Source: Paraphysomonas bandaiensis
Lineage: Eukaryota; Chrysophyceae
Assembly (NCBI GenBank): GCA_965644295.1
Contig: CBFFRP010000069.1
Span: forward strand, 1-64,000
DNA: 64,000 bases
Reading direction: 5' to 3'
Shown: piece by piece, positions 1-9,423 of the stretch
Position numbering within the stretch: position 1 is the first letter of the stretch
Layout of the letters: each line of letters begins with the position of its first letter
Translations under genes and position numbers: made by a program
The notes under the pieces: model-generated
Told to the model about the DNA's origin: nothing
What the model saw: only the letters and a program-made list of their open reading frames with translations
Databases searched by the model: none

Positions 1-56
1 ACACGAACCTGTCTGCCATGAATGTCTGTTAGATTACATGTACGTACGTATATATA

Positions 57-1086
57 ATGGTTGCGGAAGGAAACCTGTGACTTCAACTCGCCTCAATAGC
101 GGTGGCGACTGCTATTGGGACAGTGTCGTCATGAAAAGATGTGACCTTCCCAACCTTCATATGTTATACTTGTTTGTTCGGTCACCTGTGATATCCACTC
201 GTGTCAGTAGCGGTGGCGACTGCTATTGGCGCAGGGTTGTCATGAAAAGATGTCGACAGAACTTACTTGTATGTTATACTGTATATATAATGGTTGCGGA
301 AGGAAACCTGTGACTTCAACTCGCCTCAATAGCGGTGGCGACTGCTATTGGGACAGTGTCGTCATGAAAAGATGTGACCTTCCCAACCTTCATATGTTAT
401 ACTTGTTTGTTCGGTCACCTGTGATATCCACTCGTGTCAGTAGCGGTGGCGACTGCTATTGGCGCAGGGTTGTCATGAAAAGATGTCGACAGAACTTACT
501 TGTATGTTATACTGTATATATAATGGTTGCGGAAGGAAACCTGTGACTTCAACTCGCCTCAATAGCGGTGGCGACTGCTATTGGGACAGTGTCGTCATGA
601 AAAGATGTGACCTTCCCAACCTTCATATGTTATACTTGTTTGTTCGGTCACCTGTGATATCCACTCGTGTCAGTAGCGGTGGCGACTGCTATTGGCGCAG
701 GGTTGTCATGAAAAGATGTCGACAGAACTTACTTGTATGTTATACTGTATATATAATGGTTGCGGAAGGAAACCTGTGACTTCAACTCGCCTCAATAGCG
801 GTGGCGACTGCTATTGGGACAGTGTCGTCATGAAAAGATGTGACCTTCCCAACCTTCATATGTTATACTTGTTTGTTCGGTCACCTGTGATATCCACTCG
901 TGTCAGTAGCGGTGGCGACTGCTATTGGCGCAGGGTTGTCATGAAAAGATGTCGACAGAACTTACTTGTATGTTATACTGTATATATAATGGTTGCGGAA
1001 GGAAACCTGTGACTTCAACTCGCCTCAATAGCGGTGGCGACTGCTATTGGGACAGTGTCGTCATGAAAAGATGTGACCTTCCCAAT
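57..1086. repeat. 233-bp tandem satellite, dimeric unit, about 4.4 copies
   Basis: Units begin at 57, 290, 523, 756 and 989 with ATGGTTGCGGAAGG, an exact 233-bp period, and are virtually identical. Each unit has two related halves of about 116 bp that share the core AGCGGTGGCGACTGCTATTG and the phrase GTCATGAAAAGATGT. The array ends in diverged sequence near 1087. Since 233 is not a multiple of 3, the frames do not stay open across units, so this is satellite DNA and not a repeat protein. The 56 bases to the left look like a degenerate unit edge, so the array may continue outside the window. Confidence 0.95.
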
Positions 1087-1264
1087 CTGCACGTGTTGCA
1101 TCCGTGTATTCTGTGCCCATGGTCTTTTGCTTGCAGTAAAATACATATCTATTATAAATATACATTAACTATTGAAATATATTGTACAGATATATTTACT
1201 ATTAGCATGAAAGAACCAGTGCCATGTTGAAGACCTTTATGTCCGCCTGCTGCATGCATTATGT
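1087..1264. other. unique spacer between two satellites
   Basis: AT-rich sequence without a convincing reading frame. It separates the 233-bp satellite from the minisatellite. Confidence 0.5.
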
Positions 1265-3092
1265 GGTAAGAGTGAGATGGTATAGTGTATATAGTTAGAT
1301 GGTATAGGGATGTATAGTGAGATAGTATAGTGGCATATATTGAGATGGTATAGTGGTATATATTGATATGGTATAGTGGTATATAGTGATATGGTATAGT
1401 GGTATATTGTGAGATGGTATAGTGGTATATTGTGATATGGTATAGTGGTATATTGTGAGATGGTATAGTGGTATATTGTGAGATGGTATAGTGGTATATA
1501 GTGATATGGTATAGTGTTATATAGTGAGATGGTATAGTGGTATATAGTGGGATGGTATCTGCGTGTATTGTGAGATGGTACAATGGTTGTATAGTGAGAT
1601 GGTATAGTGTATATAGTTAGATGGTATATGGGTGAATCGTAATATGGTATAGTGGCATATGGTGAGATGGTATAGTGATATGGTATAGTAGTGGTATATA
1701 GTGAGATGGTATAGTGGTATATAGTGAGATGGTATAGTGGTGAATAGTAATATGGTGTAGGGATGTATAGTGAGATGGTATATTAGCATAGTTAGATGGC
1801 ATAGTGATATATAGTTAGATGGTATAGTGCTATAATATAGTGAGATGGTATAGTGATGTATAGTGAGATAGTATAGTGACATATGGTGAGATGGTATAGT
1901 GGTATATAGTGAGATGGTATAGTGGTATATAGTGGGATGGTATCTGGGTATATAGTGAGATGGTACAGTGGTTGTATAGTGAGATGGTATAGTGGTATAT
2001 TGTGAGATGGTATAGTGGTATATTGTGAGATGGTATAGTGGTATATAGTGATATGGTATAGTGTTATATAGTGAGATGGTATAGTGGTATATAGTGAGAT
2101 GGTACAGTGGTTGTATAGTGCGATGGTACAGTGGTTGTATAGTGAGATGGTATAGTGTATATAGTTAGATGGTATATGGGTGAATCGTAATATGGTATAG
2201 TGGCATATGGTGAGATGGTATAGTGATATGGTATAGTAGTGGTATATAGTGAGATGGTATAGTGGTATATAGTGGGATGGTATAGTGGTGAATAGTAATA
2301 TGGTGTAGGGATGTATAGTGAGATGGTATATTAGCATAGTTAGATGGCATAGTGATATAATATAGTGAGATGGTATAGTGATGTATAGTGAGATAGTATA
2401 GTGACATATGGTGAGATGGTATAGTGGTATATAGTGAGATGGTATAGTGGTATATAGTGGGATGGTATCTGGGTGTATAGTGAGATGGTACAGTGGTTGT
2501 ATAGTGAGATGGTATCTGGATGTATAGTGAGATGGTATAGTGACATATGGTGAGATGGTATCGTGGTATATAGTGAGATGGTATAGTGGGATGGTATCTG
2601 GGTGTGTAGTGATATGGTACAGTGGTTGTATAGTGAGATGGTGTAGTGGTATATAGTGAGATGGTATATTAGCATAGTTAGATGGCATAGTGATATATAG
2701 TTAGATGGTATAGTGGTATAATATAGTGAGATAGTATAGTGGCATATGGTGAGATGGTATAGTGATATATAGTGATATGGTATAGTAGTGGTATATAGTG
2801 AGATGGTATAGTGGTATATAGTGAGATGGTATAGTGGTATATAGTGGGATGGTATAGTGGTGAATAGTAATATGGTATCTGGATGTATAGTGAGATGGTA
2901 TATTAGCATAGTTAGATGGCATAGTGATATATAGTTAGATGGTGCAGTGGTTGTATAGTGAGATGGTATAGTGGTATATAGTGAGATAGTATAGTGGTAT
3001 ATAGTGAGATGGTATAGTGATGTATAGTGAGATGGTATAGTGGTATAATATAGTGATGTATAGTGAGGTAGTATATGGGTGTATAGTGAAAT
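1265..3092. repeat. GATGGTATAGTGGTATATAGTGA-type minisatellite (~23 bp)
   Basis: Degenerate tandem array built from GAGATGGTATAGTGGTATATAGT and variants (TATGGGTGTA, TGGTTGTATA, TTAGCATAGTTAG). A longer order is visible: a block starting near 1601 recurs near 2149, and the TTAGCATAGTTAGATGGCAT variant recurs near 1784, 2331, 2667 and 2907. Long minus-strand frames rich in Tyr, His, Ile and Pro are low-complexity by-products and are not called genes. Confidence 0.95.
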
Positions 3093-4074
3093 ATAAAAGA
3101 ATATCTGATTATTACATGAGAACGGTTGCGTACAGAAACTAGTTTTACATCTATAGAATAACTAATAACTCGACTTACTATATACTACTATTAGCGGGCT
3201 ACCGTCTCGGGACTGCTTGTGCATCGCTGCGAGCACCATGGTTCAACCGTCCCTTGCAGTGAGGTTAATCGGGGGGTCTGCCTTTGGGCAGTGTGTCTGC
3301 CGGGCCTGTATCGTGAGTTTTACGGGGGATGGTTGGGGCTAGATGTATATGAGAGTGTAAGTCGGTGGTGTAGATGGTGCTCGTTGTCGAGGTGGGATTT
3401 CGACCACAAGTAAGGAGGAGTTGTTTCCGGAGTGGTGGTGCTTGTCTCTGTCGGGTTCGGACTCTTGCAGCGGATAGAATTCTTGGGGTGGATGTCGCTA
3501 GGAGTAGTTGGAGTATTTTTGGTGTCGGGTGAGTATCCTGCGACGGGCGTTGCTGTGAGTGTGGTGGGGTCGTAATCGGTGTTACTGATGCCGTGTCTGT
3601 GTTGTGATGTCTGAGACCTCTGTTTCGAAGCATGCGGAGCCCTCCACCATATAGGGGAAGGAGGATAGAGGTTACGGATTTTTCGAGAACGTGGAACTGA
3701 TGTTCGAGCAGTGAGCTGGATATGTGGCGTCCGAATGCGTCGGTCAATTGTGTGGCAGTAATGTGGCCGGTCCAGTAGCGCTCAGCCTGGGGTGTGTGTG
3801 GATTCCATGCGGCTTTTGCTAGTTTGATTATGGCGGTGTGGAACCAGGGATGGGGGAGCGTGCGTGTGCGAAGTTTGTCGAACTTGTGGTGTGCTTGGTG
3901 AACATCTTCACGTATGTGAGTGAGGTCGGGGTGTGTGCAGGTGAGAAGCATGTGTGCCATGTTGTCGATTGGGAGTGCACAGTCTGCGCATGCTGAGGCC
4001 GTTGTTATGTGATCAGGCCCGGTTTTCCCTTTGGCTTGATTTCTGCCCATCGCGTATGATTTGTCCCATACGTA
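3093..4074 (-). mobile_element. LINE-like retroelement fragment inserted in the minisatellite
   Basis: A non-satellite island flanked by a 15-bp direct repeat GGTGTATAGTGAAAT (3078-3092 and 4075-4089). The GTGAAAT variant occurs only at these two places in the array, which favours a true target-site duplication. On the minus strand the island carries a reverse-transcriptase C-terminal tail (3265-4050) and ends in GTAATAATCAGATATTC. That matches the 3' tail of the short dispersed CR elements elsewhere in the window. A 5'-truncated LINE is the simplest reading. The region 3199-3250 also resembles the CR internal block GCTTGTGCGTCGCCGCAAGC. Confidence 0.6.
3265..4050 (-). pseudogene. C-terminal fragment of a non-LTR (LINE) reverse transcriptase
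   Basis: An open frame of about 261 codons with a GC-rich composition unlike its surroundings. Near the N-terminus is a Cys-His knuckle, CADC followed by nine residues to H and then MLLTC (C-x2-C ... H-x4-C). It is followed by the 'HPDLTHIREDVHQAHHKF' type of helix seen after the RT domain of many LINE ORFs. The catalytic RT core is missing, consistent with 5' truncation. The rest is basic and Pro/Thr-rich. The family call is by motif only; a domesticated gene is possible but unlikely inside a satellite. Confidence 0.5.
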
Positions 4075-4462
4075 GGTGTATAGTGAAATGGTATATGGGT
4101 GTATAGTGAGATAGTGTAGTGATGTATAGTTAGGTGGTATAGTGGTATACAGTAGATAGTATAGTGGTATAATATAGTGGGATGGTATAGTGATGCATAG
4201 TAATATGGTATGGGTGTATAGTGAGATGGTATATGGGTGTATAGTGAGATGGTATATGGGTGTATAGTGAGATAGTGTAGTGATGTATAGTTAGGTGGTA
4301 TAGTGGCATACAGTAGATGGTATAGTGGTATAATATAGTGGGATGGTATAGTGATGCATAGTAATATGGTATGGGTGTATAGTGAGATGGTATATGGGTG
4401 TATAGTGAGATGGTATGTGGGTGTATTCTGAGATGGTGTAGTGGTGTTTAGTGAGATGGTTA
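4075..4462. repeat. minisatellite, right-hand part
   Basis: Continues the 23-bp minisatellite after the inserted LINE-like fragment. A 124-bp block (GGTGTATAGTGAGATAGTGTAG onward) is nearly duplicated at about 4096 and 4260. Confidence 0.9.
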
Positions 4463-4466
4463 TAGT

Positions 4467-4692
4467 TCATACTTGTGAACTGTATGTAATATATATGTGT
4501 AGTCGGTGACTTTTATTGCTGTAAAACTGAAGTAATATGGAAGAAATTAGTAAAAAATATTATAAATAATACTCTTCACACTGTTATTAACTTCATAGTT
4601 ACTTATTGTGCATAGTTATACCCTTTTCCGACCATCACCAAAAATTTCACCAGGTTTTACATCAAAACCCAGGTTTTGGTATTACCTCGACT
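4467..4692 (+). repeat. dispersed repeat R2, copy 1 of 2
   Basis: About 225 bp, from a GAACTGTATGTAATATATATG stretch to TTGGTATTACCTCGACTT. It is matched by an inverted, diverged copy at 53107-53317 sharing the 'TGTGTAGTCG', 'GCTGTAAAACTGAAGTA', 'GTGCATAGTTATACCCTTTT' and 'CACCAGGTTTT' blocks. Probably an old short interspersed element of unknown class. Confidence 0.75.
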
Positions 4693-4693
4693 T

Positions 4694-7279
4694 CAATACA
4701 AAATAGGACAAATTGTTGAACGTATGACTCCGACATTTCAGCTAGCCTCACGACGGTCAACACTCTTATAAATTTCTTCCTCATTATGACATCATCTTAT
4801 TGTCTCTGATAACTTCTTCCTGAGAACTTCCCTGATCTTCACCTAAACACTTCTTTCTATTGAAGCATCTTATAATGATGATGACACCACACAACGATTT
4901 GTCTTGGTAAAAATATCAGCAGTTTGGTCACCAGTACTAACATGATAATGTGATTCAATTGAATGGGCCGCCTGGGTCGATTCAACAGTCGGACTCGCAC
5001 CTTTTCGTGGTGTTCTTGCGGACAAGTACCGTAGACATTTCTCCGCCGGGAACTAACGTGAGCCGCATATTATATATAGACAGCAGATAGCAGATATTGT
5101 TCTGCCCACTCATAGCTAAATACTTGTGTTAGGTAGACACGATCTTATACAGTCAAAGTATTTCAGTATCTCTAACATAATTCATATCTTACATTTATAT
5201 CATGTACTACAGTTTCCAACTACTGTATTCTTCAACTAACGGTCATAATTCAAATACCTTAAAATACAACTTTTAACTTTTCTCAAAGATGCAAAAATAA
5301 ACGCCCCCTCTAAATTCACAGCTGTATATTAGTTCTTTACACCACGAGACAGAAGTGACGGATACGCAACCACCCAATACAAAATAGGACAAATTGTTGA
5401 ACGTATGACTCCGACATTTCAGCTAGCCTCACGACGGTCAACACTCTTATAAATTTCTTCCTCATTATGACATCATCTTATTGTCTCTGATAACTTCTTC
5501 CTGAGAACTTCCCTGATCTTCACCTAAACACTTCTTTCTATTGAAGCATCTTATAATGATGATGACACCACACAACGATTTGTCTTGGTAAAAATATCAG
5601 CAGTTTGGTCACCAGTACTAACATGATAATGTGATTCAATTGAATGGGCCGCCTGGGTCGATTCAACAGTCGGACTCGCACCTTTTCGTGGTGTTCTTGC
5701 GGACAAGTACCGTAGACATTTCTCCGCCGGGAACTAACGTGAGCCGCATATTATATATAGACAGCAGATAGCAGATATTGTTCTGCCCACTCATAGCTAA
5801 ATACTTGTGTTAGGTAGACACGATCTTATACAGTCAAAGTATTTCAGTATCTCTAACATAATTCATATCTTACATTTATGTCATGTACTACAGTTTCCAA
5901 CTACTGTATTCTTCAACTAACGGTCATAATTCAAATACCTTAAAATACAACTTTTAACTTTTCTCAAAGATGCAAAAATAAACGCCCCCTCTAAATTCAC
6001 AGCTGTATATTAGTTCTTTACACCACGAGACAGAAGTGACGGATACGCAACCACCCAATACAAAATAGGACAAATTGTTGAACGTATGACTCCGACATTT
6101 CAGCTAGCCTCACGACGGTCAACACTCTTATAAATTTCTTCCTCATTATGACATCACCTTATTGTCTCTGATAACTTCTTCCTGAGAACTTCCCTGATCT
6201 TCACCTAAACACTTCTTTCTATTGAAGCATCCTATAATGATGATGACACCACACAACGATTTGTCTTGGTAAAAATATCAGCAGTTTGGTCACCAGTACT
6301 AACATGATAATGTGATTCAATTGAATGGGCCGCCTGGGTCGATTCAACAGTCGGACTCGCACCTTTTCGTGGTGTTCTTGCGGACAAGTACCGTAGACAT
6401 TTCTCCGCCGGGAACTAACGTGAGCCGCATATTATATATAGACAGCAGATAGCAGATATTGTTCTGCCCACTCATAGCTAAATACTTGTGTTAGGTAGAC
6501 ACGATCTTATACAGTCAAAGTATTTCAGTATCTCTAACATAATTCATATCTTACATTTATGTCATGTACTACAGTTTCCAACTACTGTATTCTTCAACTA
6601 ACGGTCATAATTCAAATACCTTAAAATACAACTTTTAACTTTTCTCAAAGATGCAAAAATAAACGCCCCCTCTAAATTCACAGCTGTATATTAGTTCTTT
6701 ACACCACGAGACAGAAGTGACGGATACGCAACCACCCAATACAAAATAGGACAAATTGTTGAACGTATGACTCCGACATTTCAGCTAGCCTCACGACGGT
6801 CAACACTCTTATAAATTTCTTCCTCATTATGACATCATCTTATTGTCTCTGATAACTTCTTCCTGAGAACTTCCCTGATCTTCACCTAAACACTTCTTTC
6901 TATTGAAGCATCTTATAATGATGATGACACCACACAACGATTTGTCTTGGTAAAAATATCAGCAGTTTGGTCACCAGTACTAACATGATAATGTGATTCA
7001 ATTGAATGGGCCGCCTGGGTCGATTCAACAGTCGGACTCGCACCTTTTCGTGGTGTTCTTGCGGGCAAGTACCGTAGACATTTCTCCGCCGGGAACTAAC
7101 GTGAGCCGCATATTATATATAGACAGCAGATAGCAGATATTGTTCTGCCCACTCATAGCTAAATACTTGTGTTAGGTAGACACGATCTTATACAGTCAAA
7201 GTATTTCAGTATCTCTAACATAATTCATATCTTACATTTATATCATGTACTACAGTTTCCAACTACTGTATTCTTCAAC
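4694..7279. repeat. 681-bp tandem array, 3.8 copies
   Basis: Units start with CAATACAAAATAGGAC at 4694, 5375, 6056 and 6737, a constant 681-bp period. They differ by only a few single bases (for example TTATATCATG/TTATGTCATG). The fourth unit is cut at about 7279. Inside each unit lies the head of the CR element in sense orientation (GTCGGACTCGCACCTTTTCG through TGCCCACTCATAGC). The array was therefore built by amplifying DNA that already held a CR copy. No long reading frame. Confidence 0.95.
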
Positions 7280-7345
7280 TAGACGTCTTTAGGCCTTGAC
7301 GAATAAACAGTAGGCATCCAGGGTATTGGGCCCACCTCAAGGGCA
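7280..7345 (+). mobile_element. CR element internal segment
   Basis: GACGTCTTTAGGCCTTGACG followed by AATAAACAG, GGCATCC and GGGCCCACCTCAAGGGCATC reproduces the middle of the CR element right after the truncated fourth 681-bp unit. This stretch is probably the original CR copy from which the array's unit was amplified. Confidence 0.7.
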
Positions 7346-7357
7346 TCCGGTTCAGTG

Positions 7358-7672
7358 GAAGTGGCTTCAACATTCATATCTTCACAGATGCAGATTGGGC
7401 TGGAGACATCTTACCGCACCGATCCACTTCGGGATAAATTGTGCTTGCTATGGGTGGACCGCTTACATGGCGGTATATTTTACAAGTCCCTGTCTCGTGT
7501 CTCGACTTCATCAATTCAGAGTGAGTATTAAGCCATGTAAGCTGGTATGCAGAAATTGGTGTGACCTGGGGGGGATGTTGCCGAACTAGGACTTCGACTG
7601 TGCGAACCCACTCCATTTTCCTGGATAGCCAAAGCGCCCGTGATTAAGCACCGAACCCAATTTTCCATAGAG
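7358..7672 (+). pseudogene. decayed Ty1/copia RNase H domain
   Basis: Across frames one reads HIFTDADWAGD...HRSTSG, then SRVSTSSIQSEY, AGMQKLV and PTPF...LDSQSARD...NP. These match, in order, the RNase H end of the copia element at 12.5-20.2 kb (SDSDWAGDRMTRRSTTGY, SSVESEYM, MQELVW, PTPFFMDSKSAKD). Several stops and frameshifts break it. It is a different, older copia lineage, since the DNA is quite diverged. Confidence 0.75.
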
Positions 7673-7679
7673 CTTTACT

Positions 7680-8122
7680 CTCAACACAGGAACTAATTGT
7701 TCATCTTGAAGTAAACTCATGACGTTCTAGCTCTCTTATCAATTGCGTTGTATTATTCAATATTATGCTGCACTCACTCTTTTATAATAAACACTACAAT
7801 CTAGCGTTGAACGAGTTCTAGCTATTTGAATTCTTTAATTGTACACCAATGCCTCGGATTAACTTACTCAGAAATTATCGAAGAAAGACTAGTATATGAC
7901 TTCTGTCTAATGCCAGATGATAGAGTTTGACATTAGCAATGAAGCAAAATTCACTCCACATTTTTCTTTAGGTCGAGTGCTATAATCTACTACGATGTTG
8001 TTGAGAGCCCACTGCTCCCAACATGACTGGAACCCTGGCGAATTGAACACCACTCCTGTTTTGGGCCTCGACACAATCTGTTCATCACTTTCAGCAATTC
8101 ATGAAATGCATCCAAGAAAGTA
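7680..8122. other. no gene seen
   Basis: AT-rich intergenic sequence downstream of the copia relic and of the minus-strand pseudouridine synthase gene. No convincing coding or structural signal. Confidence 0.5.
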
Positions 8123-9006
8123 TTACACCTGAATAGCTTTAGCATCCTTACTCCCAGTAGGCATGGTGATACTCAAAGCGCAACTGTGTACGTAGCACCG
8201 ATCACGTGTAGTACTGTCAAGACGTGGAGCGTATAGGATGTCGCCAAGTGCAGGGCTACCAAGGGAGCGCAGCATGATGCGTACCTGATGGGTCTTCTCA
8301 GTCATAGGCTTTATCACAAAAGCACGCAATGATGGAGCATTTGCAGTGGAGTAGAGATCATACTCACTCTTTTCTCGCATGGTATCATCCTGCAGACAGA
8401 ATAAAGACTAACATTCGTACGCAACATATTCCCACTCACATCAACACTTCCCTCCAGAATGCTGAAGCTAAACGACTTACTTATAAACCTGCTCTTAGCA
8501 GGATCATTAGTAGAGCGGCACAGCTTCCACTGAGATCGTCTGCTCTTGATTATGTCCCCAACTACAAGTCCCATTTTCTTTCTCGGCTTTGAATTCGATA
8601 TAGCCACGTAATATTTCGATATATCTCCACTTAAGAATGCCCGGGAGAAATAAGATGCACTGTCTTTCGATTTAGCTAGTAGGACGACACCAGACATTGC
8701 ACGATCCAATCTGAAACTACTCGTAAGAAATATATATTTCAGAAGGTAGATTTACCGATGTACAGAATATAACTGGCCTTTATGTGCTATCCTATCCATG
8801 TTTTGAAGAGCTCGAGCCGCAGCCATCAGATTATTACTAGTTTCATCGTCGTGTAATAATCCAAACGGTTTCTCCAAAACAACAGCATGTTCATTTTCAT
8901 AAACCACGTCGACCGCTTCCGCAATTTCATCTGATAGGTATCTACATGCAGAATGAGGGGCTCTGACAACTCTACGAACCAAAGAAACTAGCATGGCACT
9001 AGCCAT
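8123..9006 (-). CDS. RluA-family RNA pseudouridine synthase
   Basis: Three exons, 9006-8756, 8710-8440 and 8389-8123, with introns of 45 and 50 nt that start GTAAAT/GTGAGT and end in CAG. The spliced frame gives about 262 aa. The first intron splits the catalytic motif HRLDRAMSGVVLLAK, whose Asp is the family nucleophile. The N-terminal part holds 'VVYENEHAVVLEKPFGLLHD' and the C-terminal part 'TEKTHQVRIMLRSLGSPALG', the usual RluA/TruC core strands. It would isomerise uridine in rRNA, tRNA or mRNA. Start: the first in-frame ATG is at 9006. The basic leader (MLVSLVRRVVRAPHSACRYL) could be an organelle targeting peptide (inference). The exact RNA target cannot be told. It is divergently placed to the J-protein gene with about 0.4 kb between. 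Confidence 0.85.
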
Positions 9007-9423
9007 ATAGATCAAGAAGAACTAGTGAAAGCTAGTATATCGATCAAGTGGAAAGCTCAATCAGTACCCGTAAAGTTTTCTTAACCATCAACATCAACGC
9101 AGGCTGAGCTTGGAGAAGGTAAACTGAAACCTCCAGTTTTGATGATTTTCTTACTGTACACCATTCTGTTTTTTTCGAATTTATTTAACTTTTGATCTTG
9201 AGAAAAACACCACTCCGCACTCGGACGTCGTAACCTATTTTTTTTGCTGGAAGTGATATGAAATACTTGTGACAGCAGTGTCAGAGGCTTCGTTGATATA
9301 CCAGTGTTTCTTGACTATTTATTCCATCTCTCATACTTATCGTGAAGAAATAAACTACTCTCTTCTGTAGTCCCCTTTTCGTCCACTCTGTCTGCGCTAT
9401 CACACTCGATACATCATTACATC

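Noticed and set aside
38-1230. Overlapping frames of about 100 codons in the 233-bp repeats
   Set aside because: They recur only because the DNA repeats; the period is not a multiple of three and there is no protein-like pattern.
1152-2922. Long minus-strand frames rich in Tyr/His/Ile/Pro
   Set aside because: Low-complexity translation of the minisatellite.
4694-7279. CRISPR-like regular repeats
   Set aside because: Units are 681 bp, contiguous, without spacers, in a eukaryotic genome.
8329-8592. Plus-strand frame over the pseudouridine synthase gene
   Set aside because: Shadow of a well-supported minus-strand gene.
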